Source: Bordetella parapertussis (lineage in GTDB: Bacteria; Pseudomonadota; Gammaproteobacteria; Burkholderiales; Burkholderiaceae_C). From it: a stretch of DNA of 45,635 nt. Position 1 is the first letter of the stretch; each line of letters opens with the position of its first letter. The stretch lies in NCBI GenBank assembly GCA_945901125.1, contig CAMDKD010000022.1:1-45635 (forward strand), read 5' to 3'. Shown here piece by piece: positions 1 to 8,587 of the stretch. The position numbers and the translations under genes were made by a program. The notes beneath the pieces are model-generated. The model searched no databases, was not told the DNA's origin, and worked only from the letters and a program-made list of their open reading frames with translations.

Positions 1-1932
1 CGCATTCAACTGATCAGCGCCTGCGCCGCCGAGCATGGTCTGGTTTAGCGTCAAAGATGCTCCGCTCAGATAGTCGTTGCCATCCCCGCCATCCAATACA
101 TTCAAGCCTTGGTCATCCGTCAGCGAATCATCTCCTGCCCCGCCAAACAACATGTCATTGCCTAACCCGCCCGTGATTCGGTCGTTGCCCTCGCTACCAA
201 ACAATGAATCATTGCCATCTCTGCCGTAGATATAGTCACTGCCAGCCAGTCCATCTATCCAATCATCGCCAGTGGTACCTTGCAAATAGTCATTGCCCGC
301 AGTTCCCGTGAGAATTTCTTTGACATCTATAGAAGCGCTTTGACCAGACACGTTGACTACAAGCTTTTCAATGCCTTCAACCACAGCGTCCTTCGCAAGA
401 GAGAGCTTTATTTTTCCAATCCCATCCACTCCGTTTTGGTCGACAACAAATGAGCCTGTCAGTTGACCGCTGGATAAATCAGAACTGTCTATTCCGGTGA
501 TGGTGTAGTCGATGGACGAGCCCCACTCCACATTTTTCGTATTCACCTGAAACTCTACATCTTGTCCTTCAAAATAGGTTTGCTTCGCTGTAGAAATTTC
601 ATAACTGGCAGGCATCCCGCCATATTCAATGACATAGCCACTGCCGCTTCCCTCTCCGTAGTAATACTGCTGGTTGGCGCCCAAGTCATCCCAGAAAATA
701 TGGTTTTCCCAACCAGGTACTAAATTTCCCCCGACTTGTGGCACTTGCGAAATCAGATAGTCATATTCTGTAGTGCCATTGAAAACCCATGACGCAGAGA
801 AATTCGAGTATTGATTGGTTGCACTTGTTATATCGCCCGGCCCATTAGACTGCGCAAAAACTGTACCTTTCTCGGGGCCATCTACCCAGACCCACTCGCC
901 TTCTTTGGCTGCATCGCTTCCAGCCAGCCAGGTGCCTTGATAACCGCCAAAATTACCCCACCCGGTGATATCCGAATTATTCACAATGGTGTGGTGGACA
1001 AACTCATCTTCAGCTTCTGAAGTGATGGTCACTAGATAGCCTTGCAGGCCTCGATAGCTTGAGCTATCAGCCGCACTTAACGCTTCATTCCAATTGACAT
1101 TGTCAGCAACTGCCTGGTAATAGTGGCCATTGGCGGCCATTATTGTTGGAGTAACAGGAACTGAATCAATAGATTTGAAATTGATAGCAGCCAATTGTGC
1201 AGTTGATAATGCCGCATATTGATTAGTGGTCAAACTCTTGATTTGACTGTTAGTCAAAGATGCAATCTGCCGTGTTGACAAGCTTGCCAATTGAATGGTG
1301 GTCAGTGAGGATATTTGCTCTGTTTTTAGTGAACTGATCTGACCAGTACTCAAGCTCAGCAATTGCGCTGTTGATAGAAAGACTATTTGCTTAGTGGTCA
1401 AGGCTTGCAGATCATTGGTTTCCATAAAGGAAATCTGATTTGTACGCAGTGCTGCAATCTGCGTTGAAGTCAATACATTGACTTGCGCCGTAGTCAATGC
1501 CATCACTTGCGAAGTATTCAGGTTGGATATTTGCTTCGCTGTCAGAGCAGTTATTTGTCCAGTAGTTATCGCTGCCAAGTCCTCGGTCTCGATGAACCCT
1601 ATCTGCTCGGTGGTCATGGCAGCCAATTGACTACTGCCCAAATGACTGAACTGGCTGGTTGTCAGTGCAACTATTTGTGTGGAGGGTATCAATGCAGCAA
1701 TTTGCGCAGTAATCAAGGCATAAACCTGATTGACAGATAAGCCTTTGATGACGCTAGTGGACAACGCCTTGATTGAGTCTGTGTTGATCGCTTTAATTTG
1801 AGACGTGCTTAATTCAGCGGCCTGTGCGCTCGATAAATTCGCCAACTCAGCAGGCTTGATAGCCGCTATGTCAGCAGTTGCCCAATTTTTTACATTGGCA
1901 ACCGGAATTGATGAAATTCCACTAATAGACAT
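1..1932 (-). CDS. Secreted octapeptide-repeat / C-type lectin-like / RTX protein, C-terminus off the window
   Basis: I translated this frame by hand: 644 codons without a stop, from an ATG at 1932 to the left edge. Residues 17-249 are about 29 tandem octapeptides of the form L-[ST]-T-x-Q-[IL]-x-[AS]. Residues about 268-440 look like a C-type lectin domain (WNEAL near 281, WLAGSD near 335, WVWVDGPE near 347, GYVIEYGG near 432). Residues 442-541 resemble a Calx-beta-like beta-sandwich, and 542-644 are RTX nonapeptides (GGxGxDxLx) that bind calcium. No Sec signal is visible. RTX proteins normally leave by a type I system that reads a C-terminal signal, which would lie outside the window; no ABC/MFP/TolC genes are here. 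The Shine-Dalgarno is poor. Likely a surface or secreted adhesin; the ligand is unknown. Confidence 0.85.
   Translation of the reverse strand, partial: MSISGISSIPVANVKNWATADIAAIKPAELANLSSAQAAELSTSQIKAINTDSIKALSTSVIKGLSVNQVYALITAQIAALIPSTQIVALTTSQFSHLGSSQLAAMTTEQIGFIETEDLAAITTGQITALTAKQISNLNTSQVMALTTAQVNVLTSTQIAALRTNQISFMETNDLQALTTKQIVFLSTAQLLSLSTGQISSLKTEQISSLTTIQLASLSTRQIASLTNSQIKSLTTNQYAALSTAQLAAINFKSIDSVPVTPTIMAANGHYYQAVADNVNWNEALSAADSSSYRGLQGYLVTITSEAEDEFVHHTIVNNSDITGWGNFGGYQGTWLAGSDAAKEGEWVWVDGPEKGTVFAQSNGPGDITSATNQYSNFSASWVFNGTTEYDYLISQVPQVGGNLVPGWENHIFWDDLGANQQYYYGEGSGSGYVIEYGGMPASYEISTAKQTYFEGQDVEFQVNTKNVEWGSSIDYTITGIDSSDLSSGQLTGSFVVDQNGVDGIGKIKLSLAKDAVVEGIEKLVVNVSGQSASIDVKEILTGTAGNDYLQGTTGDDWIDGLAGSDYIYGRDGNDSLFGSEGNDRITGGLGNDMLFGGAGDDSLTDDQGLNVLDGGDGNDYLSGASLTLNQTMLGGAGADQLNA
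1186..1884 (-). repeat. Degenerate tandem 24-bp repeat encoding octapeptides
   Basis: About 29 consecutive 24-bp units encode L-[ST]-T-x-Q-[IL]-x-[AS]. The phase is kept throughout except for one 9-residue unit (LIPSTQIVA). Two units, IETEDLAA and METNDLQA, break the consensus in the same way and lie exactly seven units (56 residues) apart, and each follows a unit ending in F, suggesting an older duplication of a seven-unit block. Nucleotide identity between units is modest, so this is an old, selected protein repeat and not a recent microsatellite. Confidence 0.85.
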
Positions 1933-2361
1933 ACTTTATAAACACAAAAAATTAATTAAAAAGCATTTAAATTCCAAGCAATCGACTCAATACACAATGT
2001 GGTGAGTCTTCTAAATCGACATCAAGTTACAATTCTTTAATTAGAAAGATTATTCTTTTAAAATCTTTAAGGCAAGAGAATTTGATAGTTAAATTGATAG
2101 CCTCCCTAGAAAATATCAATTAAGTCTTGAAATATGATAAAAATAAAGGGTAAACGCTATGCCCAAGGTGCTGAGGCAGGGTTTCAACCGCAAGCTATTT
2201 CACAAGATATTAAGGTTGAGCCGAAATTTTTGAATCAAGTCTTGTATTCGCCTGTTCACAGCAGATGCTCTGCCAAATGACAGCATTCTGTTAGTTCTGC
2301 CAATGCGATTTATTTGCTTCAATATTAAAATTAAAAATCACCGAGGTAATTTTTAAGATAT
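1933..2361. other. AT-rich intergenic region between the RTX gene and the tRNA
   Basis: 429 bp clearly richer in A+T than the housekeeping genes to the right. It must contain the promoter of the leftward RTX gene, but I cannot place -35/-10 boxes with confidence. A weak hairpin (AAAGAT...ATCTTT, about 2044-2067) is present. A 48-codon frame at 2134-2280 (+) has no Shine-Dalgarno and no recognisable product, so I do not call it. The region begins directly after the 3' end of a tRNA gene, a common place for integrated DNA. Confidence 0.6.
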
Positions 2362-2440
<79 letters not shown>

Positions 2441-2511
2441 GAAGCGGTCATTTTACGCATGCCTCACCGCAATCATGAGAAGATACATTTTTTGACTCAA
2501 AGAGACCCGCT

Positions 2512-3018
2512 ATGACTATTTCCATGTACCAGGCCAGTGTGCCGCGCATCGCCAATATGTTGACCAACCTCGACCATCTGCTGAGCAAAGCGCATACCCA
2601 TGTTGAAAGCAAAAAATGGAGCGAAGCCGCATTGACCCAGTTCCGGCTTTACCCGGACATGTTTCCGCTGACACGCCAAGTGCAAATCGCTTGCGATACC
2701 GCCAAGGGCCTGGTGGCCCGCCTGGCCGGTGTTGACATTCCTGCCTACGAAGACAACGAAGTGACGCTGGCCGATCTGAAGCAACGCGTCGCTAAAACCA
2801 TTGCCTTTGTAGAAACTTTTAACGCCGCACACATTGACGGCACCGAAGACAAAGACATCGTCACCAAACGCGGCGATGTGGAAACGCATTACAAAGGCAT
2901 GCAGTTTTTACTCAATCACGCCATGCCGAATATTTATTTTCATGTGACCACGGTTTACGCCATCTTGCGCCACAACGGCGTCGAATTAGGTAAGCGGGAT
3001 TATCTGGGCAAAGTCTAA
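2512..3018 (+). CDS. DUF1993 family protein
   Basis: 168 residues, cytoplasmic, mostly helical. Pattern MTISMYQASVPRIANML at the start, then a central FRLYPDMFPLTRQVQ and a C-terminal YFHVTTVYAILRHNGVELGK, all characteristic of DUF1993, a DinB-like four-helix family without an assigned reaction. Conserved histidines toward the C-terminus might bind metal as in other DinB-fold proteins (inference). It stands alone between the tRNA and the terminator it shares with hrcA. Start chosen as the first ATG preceding the conserved MYQ motif, preceded by AAAGAGA at moderate spacing. Confidence 0.85.
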   Translation: MTISMYQASVPRIANMLTNLDHLLSKAHTHVESKKWSEAALTQFRLYPDMFPLTRQVQIACDTAKGLVARLAGVDIPAYEDNEVTLADLKQRVAKTIAFVETFNAAHIDGTEDKDIVTKRGDVETHYKGMQFLLNHAMPNIYFHVTTVYAILRHNGVELGKRDYLGKV

Positions 3019-3037
3019 ACAGTCCACTTAAAAAGAC

Positions 3038-3074
3038 ACCGCCGGTTCGCAAGCCCTTGCACCGGCGGTTTTTA
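3038..3074. terminator. Bidirectional rho-independent terminator between the DUF1993 gene and hrcA
   Basis: Inverted repeat ACCGCCGGT (3038-3046) / ACCGGCGGT (3061-3069) with a 14-nt loop. It is followed by a T-run on the + strand, and the AAAAA at 3030-3034 gives a T-run on the - strand. It serves the convergent DUF1993 and hrcA genes; the hrcA stop codon sits in its right flank. Confidence 0.85.
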
Positions 3075-4073
3075 TTTGTGACTGAGGGCGTTACTCACCA
3101 GCTTGGCCGTGATGTCCACGATTTGAATCATGCGGTCGTAAGGCATGCGGGTCGGGCCTATGACGCCAAGCGTTCCCACCACCTGCCCGTCGACCTCGTA
3201 ATTCGCGCTGACCACCGACAGTTCTTCAAACGGCACGATCTGGCTTTCGCCGCCTATGTAAATGCGAACACCTTCGGCTTGGTTGGACATATCGAGCAAG
3301 CGCATGAGTTGCGCTTTTTGCTCGAACACATCAAAGGCGCGGCGTAACTGCCCCATGTCACTGGAAAAATCAGAGACCGACAACAGGTTGCGCTCACCGC
3401 TGATGACCACCTCGTCCTCGGTGGAATTAATGGTTTCTGAACTGAATTGCACCGCCGCCTGCATGAGAGCAGCAATTTCACTGCGCAGCTTTTCCACTTC
3501 TTGTTGCAAGCGCTGCCGCACTTCTTCTATGCCCATGCCCACATAGTGAGCGTTCAAATAATTGGACGCTTCAATGAGTTGCGACTGCGTGATATCGGTG
3601 TCGGTGAAGATGACCCGGTTTTGCACATCGCCCTCGGGCGACACGATGATGACCAGCACGCGTTTGTCAGACAGGCGTAAAAATTCGATATGGTGAAAAA
3701 CCGAACCCCGGCGCGGCGACATGACGACGCCGACAAAATTGGACAGGTTAGACAACAGGCTGGCCGCATTGACAATGACTTTTTGCGGCTGCTCGGGTGC
3801 CAGCGTTGGCGCATGCAGGTCTTCGCGATTGACGGTCAGCATGGTGTCGACAAACAAACGGTAGCCTCTGGCCGTCGGTATGCGTCCGGCCGAGGTATGC
3901 GGGCTGACAATCAAACCCAAGTCCTCCAGATCGGCCATGACGTTGCGCACGGTGGCAGGCGACAATTCAATGCCGTTGGCGCGTGACAATGTGCGTGAAC
4001 CCACAGGTTGGCCGTCCGCGATATAGCGCTCAACCAGGGTTTTCAACAGCAACTTGGCTCGGTCATCCAGCAT
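3072..4073 (-). CDS. hrcA: Heat-inducible transcription repressor HrcA
   Basis: 333 residues, the usual HrcA length. The N-terminal winged helix carries the family signature (LLKTLVERYIADGQPVGSRT, then TSAGRIPTARGYRLFVD); the C-terminal GAF-like domain follows. HrcA binds CIRCE inverted repeats and represses chaperone genes until its folding, assisted by GroEL, is disturbed by heat. Start chosen at the ATG at 4073, which has AAAGG seven bases upstream and matches the family start MLDDRAK; an ATG six bases earlier abuts the SD. It is divergent from nadK with 39 bp between. No CIRCE is visible in its own promoter, but a perfect one precedes rpoH at 27137 in this window. Confidence 0.95.
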   Translation of the reverse strand: MLDDRAKLLLKTLVERYIADGQPVGSRTLSRANGIELSPATVRNVMADLEDLGLIVSPHTSAGRIPTARGYRLFVDTMLTVNREDLHAPTLAPEQPQKVIVNAASLLSNLSNFVGVVMSPRRGSVFHHIEFLRLSDKRVLVIIVSPEGDVQNRVIFTDTDITQSQLIEASNYLNAHYVGMGIEEVRQRLQQEVEKLRSEIAALMQAAVQFSSETINSTEDEVVISGERNLLSVSDFSSDMGQLRRAFDVFEQKAQLMRLLDMSNQAEGVRIYIGGESQIVPFEELSVVSANYEVDGQVVGTLGVIGPTRMPYDRMIQIVDITAKLVSNALSHK

Positions 4074-4112
4074 GTTCATCCTTTCGAAGCATTTTAATGA
4101 TGTAATTTGCCC

Positions 4113-5009
4113 ATGAGCCTGACTTTTCGCCACATTGCCTTGATAGGCAAACACCACTCCGCTTTCAACAGCGCACCGCCCGCCCAGGCCAGACAGGTAT
4201 TGACTTCCCTGACCCAATGGCTAAAGCAATCGGGGGCAGAGGTGTTTCTGGAAAAGGACTCGGCCCAGCAAATCGGGCTGGAGGTTGCGCCGACTTTGGA
4301 TATTCAAGGCATTGCAGACCAATGCGATCTGGCGCTGGTGGTAGGGGGTGACGGTACCATGCTGGGCTTTGGGCGACAGCTGGCCCCGCACGGCGTGCCT
4401 TTGATAGGCATTAACCAGGGCCGCTTAGGCTTTATCACCGACATTGCGCTGAACCAGCTTGAGGCCAGGCTGGAGCCCATGCTGCACGGCGAATACGAGG
4501 AAGACCACCGGGTCATGCTGCACGCCCAGGTCTGGCGCGGCGCAGAGCTTGTGCTGGAGTCGCAGGCCTTGAACGACGTGGTGGTCAACCGAGGCGCCAC
4601 CACCGGCATGGTTGAATTGCGCGTGAGCGTTGACGGCAATTTCGTGGCCAATCAACGCGCTGACGGCTTGATCATCGCCACGCCCACAGGTTCGACCGCT
4701 TATTCTTTGTCTGCGGGCGGCCCTTTGCTGCAACCCTCTCTGGGGGGACTGGTGATGGTGCCTATCGCTCCCCATACTTTGTCAAACAGGCCGTTGGTGC
4801 TTGCTGATGCGGCAGAAATCCAAATTGAACTGGTCGCCGGGCGCGACGCCAGCGCCAATTTCGATATGCAGTCACTCGCCTCATTGGTCATTGGCGATCA
4901 GGTCAAGGTGCGTAAATCACAACACCATGCGGTATTTCTTCACCCCCGGGGCTGGAGTTACTTTGACACACTCAGGCAAAAACTGCATTGGAACGAGGGA
5001 GGTTCATGA
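4113..5009 (+). CDS. nadK: NAD kinase
   Basis: 298 residues. Phosphorylates NAD to NADP in the cytoplasm. Shows the GGDGT catalytic motif at residues 78-82, NDVVVNRG in the middle, and the glycine-rich TPTGSTAYSLSAGGP, in the order expected of NadK. Start taken at ATG 4113 (MSLTFRHIALIGK); an in-frame TTG two codons earlier is less likely. Its TGA overlaps the recN ATG (ATGA), and GGGAGG for recN lies in its 3' end, so recN is probably translationally coupled. The nadK-recN pairing downstream of divergent hrcA is a familiar proteobacterial arrangement. Confidence 0.95.
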   Translation: MSLTFRHIALIGKHHSAFNSAPPAQARQVLTSLTQWLKQSGAEVFLEKDSAQQIGLEVAPTLDIQGIADQCDLALVVGGDGTMLGFGRQLAPHGVPLIGINQGRLGFITDIALNQLEARLEPMLHGEYEEDHRVMLHAQVWRGAELVLESQALNDVVVNRGATTGMVELRVSVDGNFVANQRADGLIIATPTGSTAYSLSAGGPLLQPSLGGLVMVPIAPHTLSNRPLVLADAAEIQIELVAGRDASANFDMQSLASLVIGDQVKVRKSQHHAVFLHPRGWSYFDTLRQKLHWNEGGS

Positions 5010-6697
5010 GTCTGCAACGCATCAGCCTGCGCGACTTTGTCATCGTGCGCCAGCTAGAACTCGATGTAGCCAACGGCTTCAGCGTGCTCAGCGGCGAAAC
5101 CGGTGCCGGTAAATCCATTTTGATAGACGCGCTGCAACTGGTGCTGGGCGCACGCGCCGACGCCGGTGTGGTGCGCGAAGGTGCAAGCCGCACCGAAATC
5201 AGCGCAGGCTTTGTGGTCAACCCAACAGTGAACAACTGGCTGCAAGACAACGGTTTCGATCAAAGCGATGAACTGCTGCTCAGACGCAGCGTGGACACCC
5301 AAGGCAAGAGCCGGGCATGGATCAACGGCAGCGCCGCCACCGCCGCACAGTTGCGCGACATCGGTGACCAACTGGTTGATATACACGGCCAACACGCCTG
5401 GCAAAGCCTGACCAAGCCCAGCGCAGTGCGCGGTTTGCTTGACGCGTATGCCGGTGTGGATTCGCGCAGCCTGCAAAAATCCTGGGACGACTGGCGCGCC
5501 GCGCAGCAAACCCTCACACATGCACGTCTGGCACAAAACCAGTTGCAACAAGAACGCGAACGCCTGGCCTGGCAAATCGGCGAAGTCGACAAACTGGCAC
5601 CCCGCGCCGACGAGTGGGATGAACTCAACGCCCAGCACTCACGCCTCTCCAACGCACAGTCACTGATAGAGGCTGCACAAACGGCTGTGCAGCACTTGAA
5701 CGGCGAAGACGCCAGCGCCACCATGGCCTTGACCCATGCACAAAACGCTTTGCTGGCGCAAAGCCATATCGAGCCCGAGTTTCAAGTGCTGGCCGACCAA
5801 CTGGCAACCTGTCTGGCACAGGCCGAAGACGCGGCCCACAGCCTGCAAGCCTGGCTGCGCCGCGCCGACCTGGATCCGCAAGGACTGCAAGAACTTGATG
5901 AAAGACTGGGCTTATGGGTCTCGCTGTCGCGCCGCTACAAACGCACCCCGGCTGAATTGCCGGATCTGTACACGGGCTGGCAACTCGAATTGCAAAAGCT
6001 GGACGCCGCCGCAGATTTGGCAGCACTCGAAAAAGCCGAGCTGGCCGCCGCCCAAGCCTTCATGAAACAAGCCAAGCTGCTCAGCAAAGCCCGGGCTACG
6101 GCCGCGCCCAAATTGGCCGCCAACATCACAGCCGGCATGCAAAACCTGGGCATGCAAGGCGGGCGTTTTGAGGTCTTGCTGGAAAACCTGGCCGAACCCG
6201 CCAGCCACGGATTGGAAGACATACAGTTTCTGGTCGCCGGTCATGCAGCCAGCACACCACGCCCGGTAGGCAAAGTAGCCTCCGGTGGCGAGTTGTCGCG
6301 AATTGCGCTGGCCATCGCCGTCACTACCAGCCAGTTGGGCACGGCACAAACACTTATTTTTGACGAGGTCGATTCTGGTGTCGGCGGCGCGGTGGCCGAA
6401 ACCGTAGGACGATTAATGAAACAACTCGGGCGCGACCGCCAGGTGCTGGCTGTCACCCATTTACCGCAAGTAGCCGCCTGCGCAGACAACCACTGGGTGG
6501 TGTCCAAACAATCCGATAAACAAGGCAGTTTCAGCGCGGTCGATGCGGTCACCGCTGAACAACGCGTGAGCGAAATCGCCCGCATGCTGGGCGGCGAACG
6601 CCTGTCTGACACCACCCACGCGCATGCGCGCGAAATGCTGCATGCCATGGCCGTGAACACCGCCGCCAAAACCAAACCCCGGGCGACCAAAACATGA
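5006..6697 (+). CDS. recN: DNA repair protein RecN
   Basis: 563 residues, SMC-like ATPase that acts at double-strand breaks. Walker A is GETGAGKS at residues 30-37. The coiled-coil arms (roughly 160-380) are Gln/Ala/Leu-rich. The ABC signature VASGGELSRIALA and Walker B TLIFDEVDSGVGG follow near the C-terminus, with a late VTHLPQVAACAD typical of RecN. Start fixed by GGGAGG just upstream and the ATGA overlap with nadK. I saw no LexA box, which fits its position inside an operon. Its stop again overlaps the next start (ATGA). Confidence 0.96.
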   Translation: MSLQRISLRDFVIVRQLELDVANGFSVLSGETGAGKSILIDALQLVLGARADAGVVREGASRTEISAGFVVNPTVNNWLQDNGFDQSDELLLRRSVDTQGKSRAWINGSAATAAQLRDIGDQLVDIHGQHAWQSLTKPSAVRGLLDAYAGVDSRSLQKSWDDWRAAQQTLTHARLAQNQLQQERERLAWQIGEVDKLAPRADEWDELNAQHSRLSNAQSLIEAAQTAVQHLNGEDASATMALTHAQNALLAQSHIEPEFQVLADQLATCLAQAEDAAHSLQAWLRRADLDPQGLQELDERLGLWVSLSRRYKRTPAELPDLYTGWQLELQKLDAAADLAALEKAELAAAQAFMKQAKLLSKARATAAPKLAANITAGMQNLGMQGGRFEVLLENLAEPASHGLEDIQFLVAGHAASTPRPVGKVASGGELSRIALAIAVTTSQLGTAQTLIFDEVDSGVGGAVAETVGRLMKQLGRDRQVLAVTHLPQVAACADNHWVVSKQSDKQGSFSAVDAVTAEQRVSEIARMLGGERLSDTTHAHAREMLHAMAVNTAAKTKPRATKT

Positions 6698-7563
6698 AAC
6701 GCGAACTCGTGCTGATCACCGGCATGGCCGGCTCGGGCAAGTCGATTGCTTTGCACGCGCTGGAAGATGCAGGCTATTACTGCGTTGACAACCTGCCGCC
6801 CGAATTGCTAATGCCGTTTGTTCAACTCGAAGACCGCAAGCAAACCACTAAAGTGGCCATCGCCATGGACGTGCGCAGCGCCAACGCCTTGCATACCGTG
6901 CCGGCGCAACTGGCCGAATTGCGCAAACAGGACGTGAATGTGCGACTGCTGTTTCTGGACGCAGGCTCAGACACGCTGCTGCGGCGCTTTTCGGAAACCC
7001 GGCGCAACCACCCGCTGTCGCATGCTTCTGCCGACGGCAGCCAAAGCGCCTTGGATTTGATGAACGCCATCGAACTCGAACGCCAGCTGCTGGCCGACTT
7101 GCGCGAAGAATCCCACATCATCGATACCAGCCAATTGCGCGCCAGCAAATTGCAAAGCTACATACACGACCTGGTCACCGCCGCCAGCTCGCAATTGACA
7201 TTGATGTTTGAATCCTTCGCCTTTAAACGCGGCATTCCCGTTCATGCAGATTTTGTGTTCGATGTGCGTATGTTGCCTAACCCGCATTACGAAGCGGGCT
7301 TGAAAGAGCAAAACGGACGCGACGCGCCGGTGGCTGATTGGCTTGACCAACATGCGTCTGTACACGCCATGGAAAATCAAATCAGCGGCTTCATGGACCA
7401 GTGGTTACCGTCTTTGAAAGAGGATCACCGCAGCTATGTGACCGTGGCCATAGGTTGCACCGGCGGTCAGCACCGCTCGGTCTACCTGGTCGAACGCTTG
7501 CACCAGCGCTTTGCAAAAGACTGGGTCAGCTTGAAACGCCACCGCGAGCTGGACGCGGTTTAA
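6694..7563 (+). CDS. rapZ: RNase adapter protein RapZ (YvcJ-type P-loop protein)
   Basis: 289 residues. P-loop GMAGSGKS at 10-17, the family pattern DAGYYCVDNLPP, a central HADFVFDVRMLPNPHY, and the C-terminal GCTGGQHRSVYLVERL. In enterobacteria RapZ senses glucosamine-6-phosphate and delivers the sRNA GlmZ to RNase E; in other groups the role is less clear and it binds and hydrolyses nucleotides. It starts on an ATGA overlap with recN. The last 38 bp overlap, antisense, with the 3' end of mutY. Confidence 0.93.
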   Translation: MKRELVLITGMAGSGKSIALHALEDAGYYCVDNLPPELLMPFVQLEDRKQTTKVAIAMDVRSANALHTVPAQLAELRKQDVNVRLLFLDAGSDTLLRRFSETRRNHPLSHASADGSQSALDLMNAIELERQLLADLREESHIIDTSQLRASKLQSYIHDLVTAASSQLTLMFESFAFKRGIPVHADFVFDVRMLPNPHYEAGLKEQNGRDAPVADWLDQHASVHAMENQISGFMDQWLPSLKEDHRSYVTVAIGCTGGQHRSVYLVERLHQRFAKDWVSLKRHRELDAV

Positions 7564-8587
7564 GCAACAGCGGCTCCAGCAATTTGCGCACCGGCGCGGG
7601 CAAACCCATGACAGGCCATTGCGCGGCGCTGAACCAACCGCCCTCACCCAAGCTTATCTTTTGGGGCAACAGCACGTGACAGGCATGCAAATGCAAATCC
7701 TTGTGCGTCAACACATGCACAAATGCAGGCTCCAGCCTCACTGAATGGCGCAAGCGCTCAGGCAGCGCTTGCAGCAATTGCTGCTCTGACTCAAACAGCG
7801 GTTGGGTATACAAACTTGCCCATACCCCTGTCGAAGGGCGCTGATTCAACCAAACATCTCTCTCTTGGGTTGAGGCGCACAGCAGCCACAGGCTTTGCGC
7901 GCTGCGTTTGATCTTTCGGGTTTTGACCGGGTAATCCAACGGGTTGGCGGCTGCCGCTGCCACGCAATCCGCGCGCACCGGGCAGCGCGGGCAAGCCGGT
8001 GAGGATCGGGTGCACAAGGTCGCGCCCAGATCCATGATGCCTTGTGTGTAGACCGGCATATCGACGGCTTTCAATGGCAGGCAGTTGTCAGCTATGGTTT
8101 GGAGTTTTTTTTCATTGGCTGATGATGACAAATCCAGCGCAAAGCCCTGGTGCCGAGTCAACACGCGTTTCACGTTGCCATCCAAAATGGCGACACGCTG
8201 CTCGAAACACAAGGAGGCAATGGCTGCAGCGGTGGAAGGCCCTATCCCCTTTAGCGTTTGCAAGCCTGCCATTTGCTGCGGAAACACGCCGCCGAATTCA
8301 CTCACCACTTGTTGTGCACAAGCGTGCAGATTGCGCGCCCGGCTGTAATAACCCAGACCGCTCCACAAACCCAGCACCTGATCCAAATGGGCAGCCGCCA
8401 GCGCGTTGACATCGGGAAAAGCCGCCAGAAATCGCTGGTAATAGCCCAGCACGGTGACCACCTGGGTTTGCTGCAACATGATTTCAGACAACCAGACGCG
8501 GTAAGGGTCACGCGTGTTTTGCCAGGGCAAATCATGGCGACCGTGCAGCCTTTGCCAATCCACCAAACGCCGGGCAAAGCTGTTCAC
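7526..8587 (-). CDS. mutY: Adenine DNA glycosylase MutY
   Basis: 353 residues. Removes adenine mispaired with 8-oxoguanine. Shows the catalytic Glu (LSEIMLQQTQ, E35), a helix-hairpin-helix LKGIGPSTAA near 112-121, catalytic Asp in DGNVKR (D136), and a 4Fe-4S site C192-x6-C199-x2-C202-x5-C208, followed by the NUDIX-like C-terminal domain that recognises 8-oxoG. I choose a GTG start at 8587: it gives a GTGA overlap with the mutM stop and a normal length, while a longer reading would run deep into mutM. Coupling with mutM puts both 8-oxoG repair enzymes in one transcript. Confidence 0.93.
   Translation of the reverse strand: MNSFARRLVDWQRLHGRHDLPWQNTRDPYRVWLSEIMLQQTQVVTVLGYYQRFLAAFPDVNALAAAHLDQVLGLWSGLGYYSRARNLHACAQQVVSEFGGVFPQQMAGLQTLKGIGPSTAAAIASLCFEQRVAILDGNVKRVLTRHQGFALDLSSSANEKKLQTIADNCLPLKAVDMPVYTQGIMDLGATLCTRSSPACPRCPVRADCVAAAAANPLDYPVKTRKIKRSAQSLWLLCASTQERDVWLNQRPSTGVWASLYTQPLFESEQQLLQALPERLRHSVRLEPAFVHVLTHKDLHLHACHVLLPQKISLGEGGWFSAAQWPVMGLPAPVRKLLEPLLLKPRPARGGVSS

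Noticed and set aside
1483..1740. Plus-strand open frame of 85 codons opposite the octapeptide repeats
   Set aside because: It is the antisense shadow of a periodic coding repeat, which keeps stops out of the other strand; no start signal or family.
1186..1884. CRISPR array
   Set aside because: The periodicity is 24 bp with a coding consensus and no conserved repeat/variable spacer alternation; it is a protein repeat.
2134..2280. 48-codon open frame in the AT-rich gap left of the tRNA
   Set aside because: No Shine-Dalgarno, no recognisable motif, and the composition of non-coding AT-rich sequence. I could not separate it from chance.
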